Assembly (NCBI RefSeq): GCF_022538185.1
Contig: NZ_JAKYXC010000017.1
Location: 51,698-115,697, forward strand
Origin: Microbacterium sp. CFH 31415
GTDB lineage: Bacteria > Actinomycetota > Actinomycetes > Actinomycetales > Microbacteriaceae
DNA: 64,000 bases
Reading direction: 5' to 3'
The notes below the pieces were generated by a model. It saw only the letters and a list, made by a program, of their open reading frames with translations. It made no database searches and was not told the origin of the DNA. The position numbers were made by a program, and so were the translations under genes. Numbering within the stretch: position 1 is the stretch's first letter; every line of letters begins with the position of its first letter. Below are positions 52,524-60,968 of the stretch, one piece after another.

Positions 52524-53962
52524 GACGCCGCTCCCTTCAGGTAGGCGAGCAGGCCGTGCCTGCCGCCCTCTCGGCCGTAACCCGACTCCTTGTAGCCGCC
52601 GAACGGCGAGGACGGGTCGAAGCGGTTGAACGTGTTCGCCCAGATGACACCGGCGCGCAGCCGGTCGGCGACCGCGAGGATGCGCGAGCCCTTGTCGGTC
52701 CAGATCCCGGCCGAGAGGCCGTAGGGCGTGTTGTTCGCCTTCTCGATGGCCTCGCCCGGAGTGCGGAACGTCAGCACCGAGAGCACCGGGCCGAAGATCT
52801 CGTCGCGTGCGATGCGATGGCTCGCCTGCACGTTGGTGAAGATCGTCGGTGCGAACCAGAACCCGTTCTCGGGGATCACGCAGTCTGCGCTCCAGCGCAC
52901 CGCCCCCTCCTCCTCGCCGATGCGGCTGAGCTCCCGGATGCGGTCGAGCTGCTCACGCGAGTTGATCGCGCCGATGTCGGTGTTCTTGTCGAGCGGGTCG
53001 CCCAGCCGCAGCGTCGACAGACGCTGCTTCAGCCGATCCACGACCTCGTCGTGCACCGACTCCTGCACCAGCAGGCGGCTGCCCGCGCAGCACACGTGGC
53101 CTTGGTTGAAGAAGATGCCGTTGACGATGCCCTCGATAGCCTGATCGATGGGGGCGTCTTCGAACACGATGTTCGCGGCCTTGCCGCCCAGCTCGAGTGT
53201 GAGCTTCTTGTCGGTGCCGGCGACGGCCTTCGCGATCTCGCGCCCGACCGGCGTCGAGCCGGTGAAGGCGACCTTGTTGACATCGGGATGCCTCACCAGC
53301 GCTGCGCCGGTCGCGCCCGCGCCGGTCACGATGTTCACGACACCTCGCGGCAGGTCGGCCTGCTGCAGGATCTCGGCGAAGATGAGGGCCGACAGCGGCG
53401 TGGTCTCGGCGGGCTTGATCACGACGGTGTTGCCTGCGGCGAGCGCCGGGGCGATCTTCCACGCGAGCATGAGCAGCGGGAAGTTCCACGGGATGACCTG
53501 ACCGGCCACGCCGAGCGAGCGGGGGTTCGCACCGAGGCCCGCGTAGTCGAGCTTGTCGGCCCAGCCGGCGTAGTAGAAGAACCAGGCGGCGACGAGCGGA
53601 ACGTCGACGTCGCGGCTCTCCTTGATCGGCTTTCCGTTGTCGAGGCTCTCGGCCACGGCGAGCTCCCTCGCGCGCTCCTGCACGAGACGGGCGATGCGGA
53701 AGAGGTACTTCCCGCGGTCACGGCCGCTCAGCTTGGACCACGTCTTGTCGTACGCGCGGCGGGCGGCCGCGACGGCGGCGTCGACATCGGCGTCGGTCGC
53801 CGTGGCGATCGTGGCGATGTGCTTCTCGTCGGCGGGCGAGATCGAGGCGAACGACTCGCCGCCGCCGGGCCGGAACTCGCCGTCGATGAACAGCCCGTAC
53901 TCGTCGCGCAGATTGAGGATCGCCCGCGATTCGGGGGCGGGTGCGTATTCGAGGAAACTCAT
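52520..53962 (-). CDS. aldehyde dehydrogenase
   Basis: NAD(P)-dependent aldehyde oxidation, 480 residues, the normal length. NAD-binding features are IPWNFPLLMLAWKIAPALA and FTGSTPVGREIAKA. The general-base Glu lies in LELGGKAANIVF and the catalytic Cys in FNQGHVCCAGSRLL near residue 288; FGPVLSVLTF and SPFGGYKESGYGREGG follow. It is followed by the truncated ALDH with a 4-bp overlap and preceded by deoC, whose reaction releases acetaldehyde, a possible substrate. Confidence 0.94.
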   Translation of the reverse strand: MSFLEYAPAPESRAILNLRDEYGLFIDGEFRPGGGESFASISPADEKHIATIATATDADVDAAVAAARRAYDKTWSKLSGRDRGKYLFRIARLVQERARELAVAESLDNGKPIKESRDVDVPLVAAWFFYYAGWADKLDYAGLGANPRSLGVAGQVIPWNFPLLMLAWKIAPALAAGNTVVIKPAETTPLSALIFAEILQQADLPRGVVNIVTGAGATGAALVRHPDVNKVAFTGSTPVGREIAKAVAGTDKKLTLELGGKAANIVFEDAPIDQAIEGIVNGIFFNQGHVCCAGSRLLVQESVHDEVVDRLKQRLSTLRLGDPLDKNTDIGAINSREQLDRIRELSRIGEEEGAVRWSADCVIPENGFWFAPTIFTNVQASHRIARDEIFGPVLSVLTFRTPGEAIEKANNTPYGLSAGIWTDKGSRILAVADRLRAGVIWANTFNRFDPSSPFGGYKESGYGREGGRHGLLAYLKGAAS

Positions 53963-53993
53963 GATTCTCCTGGTTGCTGAGCTCGTGCGAGCG

Positions 53994-55001
53994 TCAGTCG
54001 ATCGTCACGTAGTCGGTGCCGGAGTAGTGCCCGCTGGAGAGCTTCTGACGCTGCAGCAGCACGTCGTTGAGCAGGCTGGAGGCGCCATATCGGAAGAGGT
54101 GCGGCTGCAGCCACTCCTCACCCACTGTCTCGGCGACGGTCACGAGGTACTTGATGGCGTCCTTGGAGGTGCGGATGCCGCCGGCCGGCTTGACTCCGAC
54201 CTTCTCGCCGGTCGCGCGGTGCCAGTCGCGCACGACCTCGAGCATGAGCAGGGTCACCGGCAAGGTGGCCGCAGGCTGCACCTTTCCGGTGGACGTCTTG
54301 ATGAAGTCGCCGCCGGCGAGGATCGACAGCCACGACGCGCGCTTGACGTTGTCGTAGGTGTTGAGCTCGCCGGTCTCGAGGATGACCTTCAGCGAGGCGT
54401 AGGTGCCGTCCTCCCGACGGCAGGCTTCCTTCACGCGCGCGATCTGGTCGAACACCAGGCCGTAGCGCCCGGCGAGGAAGGCACCGCGGTCGATGACCAT
54501 GTCGATCTCGTCGGCGCCCGCGGCGACGGCGTCGGCCGTGTCGGCGAGCTTGATCTCGAGCGACGACCGGCCGCTCGGGAACGCGGTCGCGACCGCCGCC
54601 ACGCTCACCCCGCCCTCGTCGGGGTCGCCGTGCGCGGCGCCGAGCGCCTCGACCGCATAGGGCACCATGTCGCCGTAGACGCACACCGCTGCCACGCGCG
54701 GGCACGTCGGGTCGGAGGCATCCGGATTCAGGGCCTTCGCAACCAGCGACCGCACCTTGCCGGGGGTGTCGGCGCCTTCGAGCGTCGTGAGGTCGATGAG
54801 CTCGATGATCTTGTCGAGCGCCCACGCCTTGGACGTGGTCTTGATGGAGCGGGTGCCGAGGCCGGCCGCGCGCTGTTCGAGGCCGACGGCGTCGACGCCG
54901 GGAAGGCCGTGGAGGTAGCGCCGCAGCGTCGTGTCGTCTGGCTCTCCACCGAGCAGCGCGACAGCCCGCTCGGGCAGTGTCTGCAGGTCGGTCCGGCTCA
55001 T
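53994..55001 (-). CDS. deoC: deoxyribose-phosphate aldolase
   Basis: Splits 2-deoxyribose 5-phosphate into glyceraldehyde 3-phosphate and acetaldehyde. At 335 residues it is the long form, with an N-terminal extension of about 60 residues. IDLTTLEGADTP, VAAVCVYGDMVPYA, ADEIDMVIDRGAFLAG (catalytic Asp), and the Schiff-base lysine in GGDFIKTSTGK near residue 232 are present; the second lysine lies in GVKPAGGIR. The ATG has AGAGGGAG upstream. It leads the deoC-ALDH-ALDH' operon, a route for deoxynucleoside carbon. Confidence 0.95.
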   Translation of the reverse strand: MSRTDLQTLPERAVALLGGEPDDTTLRRYLHGLPGVDAVGLEQRAAGLGTRSIKTTSKAWALDKIIELIDLTTLEGADTPGKVRSLVAKALNPDASDPTCPRVAAVCVYGDMVPYAVEALGAAHGDPDEGGVSVAAVATAFPSGRSSLEIKLADTADAVAAGADEIDMVIDRGAFLAGRYGLVFDQIARVKEACRREDGTYASLKVILETGELNTYDNVKRASWLSILAGGDFIKTSTGKVQPAATLPVTLLMLEVVRDWHRATGEKVGVKPAGGIRTSKDAIKYLVTVAETVGEEWLQPHLFRYGASSLLNDVLLQRQKLSSGHYSGTDYVTID

Positions 55002-55044
55002 GGTGCTCCCTCTGTCGTGTGGCGTGGGCGAGGGCGAGGCCGCC

Positions 55045-55425
55045 TCACCCGCTCGCGCGCGTCGCTGTCCGCTCATCCGCAATCATCCTCGAGTGCCTCA
55101 GCAGGACGATCACGCCGATTCCGACGACCACCACGAACGCGATGGTCAGGCTCGTGAAAGCGAACCAGTTGTCGTCGAGGGCCAGGACGATCCCTGCCGC
55201 GATGACCGCGATCGCCGCGGCCGCCAGCTTGGACGCGAACTTCAAGCCTACCCCGGGTGTGAGGCGCCCGGCGGGCGCGTCCCCCCTCGCGAGGATGAGG
55301 TCGGCGAACGCATCGAGCGTGGCGAGCAGCGAGGCGGAATAGGCCACGGCGCACCCCAGCGCACCCCAGAGGTTCACGGGGTTCGCGGCAGCATCCGCAG
55401 CGGCGAGGATGTCGAGGCCTGGCAC
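55045..55425 (-). CDS. small membrane protein, unknown
   Basis: 126-residue protein with about three helices: one near residues 20-45, and two more in ASKLAAAAIAVIAAGIVLAL and TIAFVVVVGIGVIVLL. The end is short and charged. No family recognised. The GTG at 55425 lies 6 nt after TACGAT. It sits between ribF and deoC on the same strand. Confidence 0.7.
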   Translation of the reverse strand: MPGLDILAAADAAANPVNLWGALGCAVAYSASLLATLDAFADLILARGDAPAGRLTPGVGLKFASKLAAAAIAVIAAGIVLALDDNWFAFTSLTIAFVVVVGIGVIVLLRHSRMIADERTATRASG

Positions 55426-55471
55426 GCCTCGATCGTAGGCCCGCGCGCGCGGCGAGGTCTATGGGCGCCGC

Positions 55472-56431
55472 TCAGCTGAGCGCCGTGCGCACCTCGGTGA
55501 CGTCATGGGTCATCTGGCGGATGAGTGCGTCGATGCCGTCGAACGCGACCATTCCGCGGATGCGTCTCGCGAACTGGATCTCGACGCGGTGCCCGTACAG
55601 GTCGAGGCCCGTCTCGTCGAGCACGTAGGCCTCGACCTGGCGCACCGGCACGTCGTCGAAGGTCGGGTTGGTCCCGATGCTGATGGCGGCCGGATAGCGG
55701 ATGCCGCGGCGCAGACCATCGGGTGAGCCCTCGTCGATCAGCCACCCGGCGTAGACGCCGTCGGCCGGCACGAATCCCTCGCACTCGGAGGAGAGGTTGG
55801 CAGTGGGGAAGCCGAGCTCCCGGCCCCGCTTGAGTCCGTGGACGACCTCGCCCCACACCGACGGCACGCGGCCGAGCAGCTTGGCGGCCGTCTCGACGTC
55901 GCCTTCGGCGAGGAGTTCGCGGATCCAGGTCGACGACACGCGACGGCCGGCGTCGATCGCGCGGACGTCGTCGACGACGTCGACGGTGAAGCCGAACTCG
56001 CGACCGAGCTCGGCGAGGAGCCCGGGGTCGCCCGCTCCCCCGCGTCCGAACCGGAAGTCGCGGCCGACGAGGACGGTGCGCACGCCCAGTGCGCCGACCA
56101 GGACGTGCTCGACGAACGCCCGCGCAGGAAGGTCGGCGAGGTCGCGGTCGAAGCGCAGGAGAAGCGTCGCGTCGATCCCCGTCTCGGCCAGCAGCTGCAG
56201 CTTCTGGTGCACGCCGATCAGGTCGGCGGGGCAGATCTCCGGCCGCAGAAGCGCGAGCGGGTTGCGGTCGAATGTCACAGCCACGACACGTGCGCCGCCG
56301 GTGGCGGCGTCGACGCGGGCTCGATCGATCACCGCACGGTGACCGGTGTGGACGCCGTCGAACTTGCCGATAGCCACCACCGACGGGCCGAACCGTGCGG
56401 GAATCTCCGCCGGGTCGTGGAAGACGATCAT
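55472..56431 (-). CDS. ribF: bifunctional riboflavin kinase/FAD synthetase
   Basis: Makes FMN and then FAD from riboflavin. The 319-residue protein has the nucleotidyltransferase domain first: AIGKFDGVHTGHRAVI, GRDFRFGRG and the SSTWIRELL motif. The riboflavin kinase domain follows from about residue 190 with HGLKRGRELGFPTANLS, where PTAN binds metal and ATP. Its ATG overlaps the stop of the upstream membrane protein (ATGA). It is part of the infB-rbfA-truB-ribF backbone. Confidence 0.96.
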   Translation of the reverse strand: MIVFHDPAEIPARFGPSVVAIGKFDGVHTGHRAVIDRARVDAATGGARVVAVTFDRNPLALLRPEICPADLIGVHQKLQLLAETGIDATLLLRFDRDLADLPARAFVEHVLVGALGVRTVLVGRDFRFGRGGAGDPGLLAELGREFGFTVDVVDDVRAIDAGRRVSSTWIRELLAEGDVETAAKLLGRVPSVWGEVVHGLKRGRELGFPTANLSSECEGFVPADGVYAGWLIDEGSPDGLRRGIRYPAAISIGTNPTFDDVPVRQVEAYVLDETGLDLYGHRVEIQFARRIRGMVAFDGIDALIRQMTHDVTEVRTALS

Positions 56432-56877
56432 GCTCCGACCGTCGCCGGTTCGGGCGCGACGCCGTTCGCCACCGGGCGGTGGGTGATGAGCCACCACAGC
56501 CCGAAGAACGGCAGCACGAGCGGCACGAACAGGTACCCGAGCCCGAACCACGACCACACGGTCGGGTGGGCGAAGAGATCGGGCAGGAGGAACGAGAGGG
56601 CGCCCACGATGAGGACGCCCGCGAGCTCGAAGACGATCGCGATCCACGCGACGAGGTACCACGCGCGCGATCCGGCGAACACGAGCGCCAGCGTCGCGAT
56701 GATGTAGACGACTGCCGAGATCGCGGAGAGCGTGTAGGCGAGCGGCGCCTCGTCGAAGCTCTGGACGATCTGGACGAACGATCGTCCTGTGGCGGCGAGC
56801 GCCATGATCGCGTACACGATGACGAGGACGCGGCCGATTCCGGTCATGCGGCGGCGGGGACGGGCAGGGGAGGTCAT
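56428..56877 (-). CDS. membrane protein, unknown
   Basis: 149-residue protein with four helices (VLVIVYAIMALAATGRSFVQ, TLSAISAVVYIIATLALVF, YLVAWIAIVFELAGVLIVG, GYLFVPLVLPFFGLWWLI). A similar protein often precedes ribF in Microbacteriaceae. Function unknown. It overlaps ribF by 4 bp. Confidence 0.75.
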   Translation of the reverse strand: MTSPARPRRRMTGIGRVLVIVYAIMALAATGRSFVQIVQSFDEAPLAYTLSAISAVVYIIATLALVFAGSRAWYLVAWIAIVFELAGVLIVGALSFLLPDLFAHPTVWSWFGLGYLFVPLVLPFFGLWWLITHRPVANGVAPEPATVGA

Positions 56878-56969
56878 GTCGCGTCAATCCTAGTTGCGCC
56901 CGCGGTACGCGCTGCGCCCGTTGGCCACATACGCCTCATTCGCCACTCGAATGGACAGACACACCGTTA

Positions 56970-56985
56970 AGTGACAATATTCACA
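56970..56985 (+). promoter_or_regulatory. candidate CRP/GlxR site
   Basis: AGTGACAATATTCACA matches the CRP-family consensus TGTGA-N6-TCACA except at the first base. It lies 54 bp before the M23 gene start, in the divergent gap. GlxR/CRP controls cell-wall hydrolase genes in other actinobacteria. Confidence 0.5.
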
Positions 56986-57038
56986 GCACGGAACCCGACC
57001 GCACCACCTGTCCGTCCTCGATGCCGATAGAGAACACC

Positions 57039-58124
57039 ATGCGATCGATCCGTCCTGCCCTGCTCGCGGGCACAGCCGCCCTGGCCCTGGCCCTCGGGGG
57101 CATCGCGCCCGCTGCCGTCGCCGCCCCGCACCCCGCCGCCGCGCATCCCGCCGCGGCGGTCACCGCGACCGCGGCGACGACCTTCCGGCAGCCGATCGCC
57201 GCGAAGACCTACACCGTGTCGTCGTTCTTCGGACCGAGGTGCATCCCCGTGCCCGGGGCATCCACGTTCCACAACGGAGTGGACCTCGCAGCGAAGTCCG
57301 GCACGCCGATCTACGCCATCGCCGCAGGGGTCGTGACCGCCACGGTGAGCGGCACGGCCTCCCGCGTGGGGTACATCTCGGTGCGCCACGTGATCAGCGG
57401 CGTGGAGTACACGTCGAAGTACCTGCACATCTGGTCGGCGACGACCCGCGTCAAGGTGGGCCAGAAGGTCACCGCCGGCCAGCGCATCAGCGAGGTCGGC
57501 AACAGCGGCATCTCGTCGGGAAGCCACCTGCACCTCGAGCTCTGGCGCGCCACGCCGACCGGCTCCGTGGCCGAGAACGCCGCCGCGTTCCTGCAGGCGC
57601 GGGGCGTCGACCTGTACAAGTCCGCGACCGCCGTCTACGCCGGCAACGCGCCGGCCACCTGCACCTACTACACGACGACGGGCGTCAACTTCCGCTCCGG
57701 CCCGTCGACCTCGTCCTCGGTCCTGCGTCTGCTGCCCAAGGCCACGGCGATGGTGCACGTGCCCGGGCGGATCACCTCGGGCTTCATCCCGGTGAAGATC
57801 GGCACGCAGACGGGCTGGGTCTCGTCGAGCTACGTATCGCCGGTGAAGCCCGCCGTCCCCGCGCCGGCCGTCGTCCCGCCCACCGCACCGCCTCCGGTCG
57901 TCGTTCCGCCCACCACACCGCCGCCGGTCGTCGCAGCGGGCACGTACGCCGCCACGGCGGCGCTGAACCTTCGCGCGAGCCCGTCCACGTCCGCAGCGCG
58001 TGTGCTCCTGATTCCGAAGGGCGCGAACGTCGGCAAGATCCTCGAGTCCCGCACGGTGTGGCGCAAGGTCAGCTACGCCGGCAAGACCGGGTGGGTGCAC
58101 TCGGCGTACCTCGCCAAGCGCTGA
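57039..58124 (+). CDS. secreted M23 metallopeptidase with two SH3 domains
   Basis: 361-residue exported peptidoglycan hydrolase. The signal peptide ALLAGTAALALALGG ends in AVAA near residue 33. The M23 (LytM) domain has the zinc-site pieces HNGVDLAAKSGTPIYA and HLHLELW (near residue 170). Two SH3b wall-binding domains follow (GVNFRSGPSTSSSVLRLLP and ALNLRASPSTSAARVLLIP), joined by a Pro/Val-rich linker with TTPPPVV repeats. I choose the ATG at 57039; the ATG six codons upstream would lengthen the signal peptide. A candidate CRP/GlxR site lies upstream. Confidence 0.92.
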   Translation: MRSIRPALLAGTAALALALGGIAPAAVAAPHPAAAHPAAAVTATAATTFRQPIAAKTYTVSSFFGPRCIPVPGASTFHNGVDLAAKSGTPIYAIAAGVVTATVSGTASRVGYISVRHVISGVEYTSKYLHIWSATTRVKVGQKVTAGQRISEVGNSGISSGSHLHLELWRATPTGSVAENAAAFLQARGVDLYKSATAVYAGNAPATCTYYTTTGVNFRSGPSTSSSVLRLLPKATAMVHVPGRITSGFIPVKIGTQTGWVSSSYVSPVKPAVPAPAVVPPTAPPPVVVPPTTPPPVVAAGTYAATAALNLRASPSTSAARVLLIPKGANVGKILESRTVWRKVSYAGKTGWVHSAYLAKR

Positions 58125-58136
58125 CCTGACGCCGGC

Positions 58137-58505
58137 TCAGGCGAGCTGGACGGTCCAGATCGTGTACATGCGCCACACCATGACGGCGACCGCGAGCGCG
58201 GCGATGCCCATGATCACGGTGCTCCAGCGACTGCGCTCGAGCAGCGCCCAGCCCACCCCGGCGATCGGCAGGAGCGCTGCCGAGACGAGGTAGACCCAGA
58301 ACTCCAGCAGGCTGCCCGTGGGCGAGTTCCCCACGAGGGGGGCCACGATCCCCATGACGATCTGCACGATCAGCAGCAGTTCGAGCAACGCGAGCGCGCC
58401 GACGGTGAAATCGCTCGGACGACGGCCGGCGAGTCCGGCGATGACACAGAACAATCCGGCGATCACGGCGACCGCCACCTGCACGATCGTGAACCACAGG
58501 ATCAT
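58137..58505 (-). CDS. four-helix membrane protein, unknown
   Basis: 122-residue protein with four membrane helices, starting MILWFTIVQVAVAVIAGLF; no family recognised. Its ATG overlaps the truB stop (ATGA), so it is probably cotranscribed with truB. It converges with the M23 gene, 12 bp away. Confidence 0.72.
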   Translation of the reverse strand: MILWFTIVQVAVAVIAGLFCVIAGLAGRRPSDFTVGALALLELLLIVQIVMGIVAPLVGNSPTGSLLEFWVYLVSAALLPIAGVGWALLERSRWSTVIMGIAALAVAVMVWRMYTIWTVQLA

Positions 58506-59389
58506 CGGGGGGCCTCCTCGGGCATGTTCATCGAACTCTTGACGTCGCCTGCGCGCTTCTCGACGACGCCGACCAGCGCGCCGTCGGGATCGATCGCCGC
58601 CGCGGGCTGAGAGCCGAGGCGCACCGCGGCGCCGGCCAGCCGCTTGCCGTGACGCAGATCGCGCGCCTCCTCGGCCGTCACGTCGAAGCGGCTCAGCACC
58701 GCGGTCGCGGCAGCAGCGGGCGCGACGAGCGGAGCGCCGTCGATCGCCTCGGCGGACGCAGCCTGCGCAACCTCGAACGGCCCGATCCGCGTGCGGCGCA
58801 GCGCGGTGAGGTGCCCGCCGACGCCGAGCACCGCACCCAGATCACGTGCGAGCGAGCGGATGTAGGTGCCGCTCGAGCAGTCCACGACCACGTCGAGGTC
58901 GACCACTGCGCCCTCGCGCCGCTCCGACAGGACGTCGAAGCGGGACACCGTGACATCGCGCGCCTTCAGCTCGACCTGCTCCCCCGCCCGGGCGAGGTCG
59001 TAGGCGCGTCGCCCATCGACCTTGATCGCGGAGTAGGTGCTCGGCACCTGCGAGATGCGGCCAGTGAGTGCGGCGATCTCCTCGGTGATGCGCGAGGAGG
59101 CGAGGGAGGAGGCATCCGTCACCGCCACGGTCTCGCCGTCGGCGTCGTCGGTGCCGGTCGCGACGCCGAGCCGGATGGTGGCCTCATAGGTCTTGTCGAG
59201 CCCGACCATGAAGGTGAGCAGGCGCGTCGCGCCTTCGACGCCGAGCACGAGCAGTCCCGTCGCCATCGGATCGAGCGTGCCGGCGTGGCCGATCTTGCGC
59301 GTTCCCAGCGCGCGCCGGGCGCGCGCGACGACGTCGTGCGAGGTCATCCCGCCGGGCTTGTCGACGAGGAGGATGCCGGATGCCGCCAT
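58502..59389 (-). CDS. truB: tRNA pseudouridine(55) synthase
   Basis: Modifies U55 in the T-loop of tRNAs. The 295-residue protein has the signature HAGTLDPMATGLLVLG with the catalytic Asp near residue 40, GILLVDKPGGMTSHDVV at the start, and YSAIKVDGRRAYDLARAG. CSSGTYIRSLARDLG is the second family motif. It begins at the base where the kinase gene ends (TGATG), so the two are coupled. Confidence 0.96.
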   Translation of the reverse strand: MAASGILLVDKPGGMTSHDVVARARRALGTRKIGHAGTLDPMATGLLVLGVEGATRLLTFMVGLDKTYEATIRLGVATGTDDADGETVAVTDASSLASSRITEEIAALTGRISQVPSTYSAIKVDGRRAYDLARAGEQVELKARDVTVSRFDVLSERREGAVVDLDVVVDCSSGTYIRSLARDLGAVLGVGGHLTALRRTRIGPFEVAQAASAEAIDGAPLVAPAAAATAVLSRFDVTAEEARDLRHGKRLAGAAVRLGSQPAAAIDPDGALVGVVEKRAGDVKSSMNMPEEAPR

Positions 59390-60075
59390 CAGCAGAAGCC
59401 CCTGTACGCGCGGCGCGGGTGAGCGAGATCGCTGTTGTCGACGATGGCGGATGCCGCGAGCTGGGGCTTCGCTTCACGGAGATACAGCTCCTGGCCATGG
59501 CGATACCGCGCGTTCGCCGGCGCCGCGGGATCGGGGTCGCTGCCGTCGCGGATCGCCATGCGGGCGCACGCGACGGACTCGGGCACGTCGAGCCATACCG
59601 ACCAGTGCCACAGGTTCTTCAGCTCGGGACGGTGGAGGAAGATGCCGTCGACGACGAGCACCGCGTCGCGCGGCGCTGTCACCCACTGCGACTCGACCAC
59701 GGCGTCGCGCACGTGATCGAACGCGGCGAGCTGGAATCCCGTCGTCGCAGCCGTCTGGGCGCCGTCGAGGAACGGGTCGATCAGCACGCGGCGGAACGTC
59801 GCGTAGTCGTACGAGTCGTAGTAATAGCCCTCGGGGCTTCGGCGCCCGCGGGCGTAGCGTTCCGCGCGGGGCCGGTGGAACCCGTCGATGCTCGCGCGGA
59901 AGACCGCCGCTCCCTTCTCGGCGAACACCTCTGCGAAGCCGTCTGCGAACGTCGATTTCCCGGCACCGTCGATCCCGTCCACGGCGACGATCACCCGTCC
60001 GCGGGGGTAGTCGCGCTGCACCTCGTCACGCAGCTCGCGCCATAGCGTGGTGGCGGGCGTGACGGGCAGGCGCAT
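59389..60075 (-). CDS. uridine kinase-like P-loop kinase
   Basis: 228-residue kinase of the uridine kinase/panK-like group; substrate unknown. Walker A is VAVDGIDGAGKSTFAD near residue 33. FRASIDGFHRPRAERYARGR with the substrate Asp, YYYDSYDYATFRR, and VLVVDGIFLHRPEL are typical of uridine kinase relatives. The ATG lies 6 nt after TAGGCT, one half of the shared palindrome at 60082-60091. It is divergent from mutY. Confidence 0.88.
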   Translation of the reverse strand: MRLPVTPATTLWRELRDEVQRDYPRGRVIVAVDGIDGAGKSTFADGFAEVFAEKGAAVFRASIDGFHRPRAERYARGRRSPEGYYYDSYDYATFRRVLIDPFLDGAQTAATTGFQLAAFDHVRDAVVESQWVTAPRDAVLVVDGIFLHRPELKNLWHWSVWLDVPESVACARMAIRDGSDPDPAAPANARYRHGQELYLREAKPQLAASAIVDNSDLAHPRRAYRGFC

Positions 60076-60081
60076 GACTCC

Positions 60082-60091
60082 AGCCTAGGCT
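60082..60091. promoter_or_regulatory. one palindrome as -10 for two divergent genes
   Basis: AGCCTAGGCT reads as TAGGCT on both strands. On the plus strand TAGGCT (60086-60091) ends 7 nt before the mutY ATG. On the minus strand TAGGCT (60087-60082) ends 6 nt before the kinase ATG. The two -10 hexamers overlap by 2 bp. Confidence 0.7.
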
Positions 60092-60098
60092 GAAAGGC

Positions 60099-60965
60099 AT
60101 GCCCGACCTCGCGACGCCGCTCATCGCGTGGTACCGCGGGAACGCCCGCGACCTGCCGTGGCGACGCCCCGGCTTCGGCGCATGGGGCGTGCTGGTGAGC
60201 GAGTTCATGCTGCAGCAGACGCCCGTCGACCGCGTGATCCCCCACCTCGCCGCCTGGCTCGAGCGATGGCCATCCCCCGCCGATCTCGCGGCCGCCGTGC
60301 CGGCCGACGCGGTGCGCCAGTGGGCGAATCTGGGATATCCGCGGCGGGCGCTCTGGCTGCACCGCGCGGCGGTCGAGATCCGCGACCGTCACGACGGCGC
60401 AGTGCCGCGCGATGTGAACGCTCTGCTGGCGCTCACCGGCATCGGCGACTACACCGCGCGGGCGGTCGTCGTCTTCGCCTACGGAGGGCGGGCACCCGTG
60501 GTCGACACCAACACGCGTCGCGTGCTCGCTCGGGCCGTCGACGGGCGCTCGCAGCCGGCGCCGCCCGCCAAGCGCGACCTCGCCGCGATGGACGCGATCC
60601 TCCCGCCGCGCGACGGCGACGCCGCGATCGTCAATGCGGCGGCCATGGAGCTCGGCGCGCTCGTGTGCACGGCGCGCGCACCGCGGTGCGACGCGTGCCC
60701 GATAGCGGACCGCTGCGCGTGGCGCGCAGCGGGCTATCCCGACACGGGCGACGCACGCCGGCGGCAGGCGCGCTACGAGGGCAGCGACCGGCAGGCGCGT
60801 GGCGCGGTCCTGAAGGTGCTGCGGGATGCCGCGGCCCACGCCGTCCCGCTCGTGGACGTGGTGCCGGACTGGCCCGATCCGCGTCAGCGAGATCGAGCGA
60901 TCGACTCGCTCATCGCGGACGGCCTGGCCGAGGCATCCGAGGGACTCCTCCGCCTGCCGTCGTGA
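60099..60965 (+). CDS. mutY: A/G-specific adenine glycosylase
   Basis: Removes adenine mispaired with 8-oxoguanine. The 288-residue protein has the helix-hairpin-helix LTGIGDYTARAVVVFAYG and the catalytic Asp in APVVDTNTRRVLAR, with the family Glu in SEFMLQQTPVDRV. The iron-sulfur loop reads CTARAPRCDACPIADRC (C-x6-C-x2-C-x5-C). It lacks the C-terminal NUDIX-like domain, the usual short actinobacterial form. The ATG follows TAGGCT by 7 nt. It is the only plus-strand gene between rbfA and truB and breaks that operon. Confidence 0.94.
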   Translation: MPDLATPLIAWYRGNARDLPWRRPGFGAWGVLVSEFMLQQTPVDRVIPHLAAWLERWPSPADLAAAVPADAVRQWANLGYPRRALWLHRAAVEIRDRHDGAVPRDVNALLALTGIGDYTARAVVVFAYGGRAPVVDTNTRRVLARAVDGRSQPAPPAKRDLAAMDAILPPRDGDAAIVNAAAMELGALVCTARAPRCDACPIADRCAWRAAGYPDTGDARRRQARYEGSDRQARGAVLKVLRDAAAHAVPLVDVVPDWPDPRQRDRAIDSLIADGLAEASEGLLRLPS

Positions 60966-60968
60966 GGA

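Noticed and set aside
52520..53962. Betaine-aldehyde or other specific dehydrogenase name for the full ALDH
   Set aside because: Sequence motifs show an active ALDH only. The deoC context suggests acetaldehyde but does not prove a substrate.
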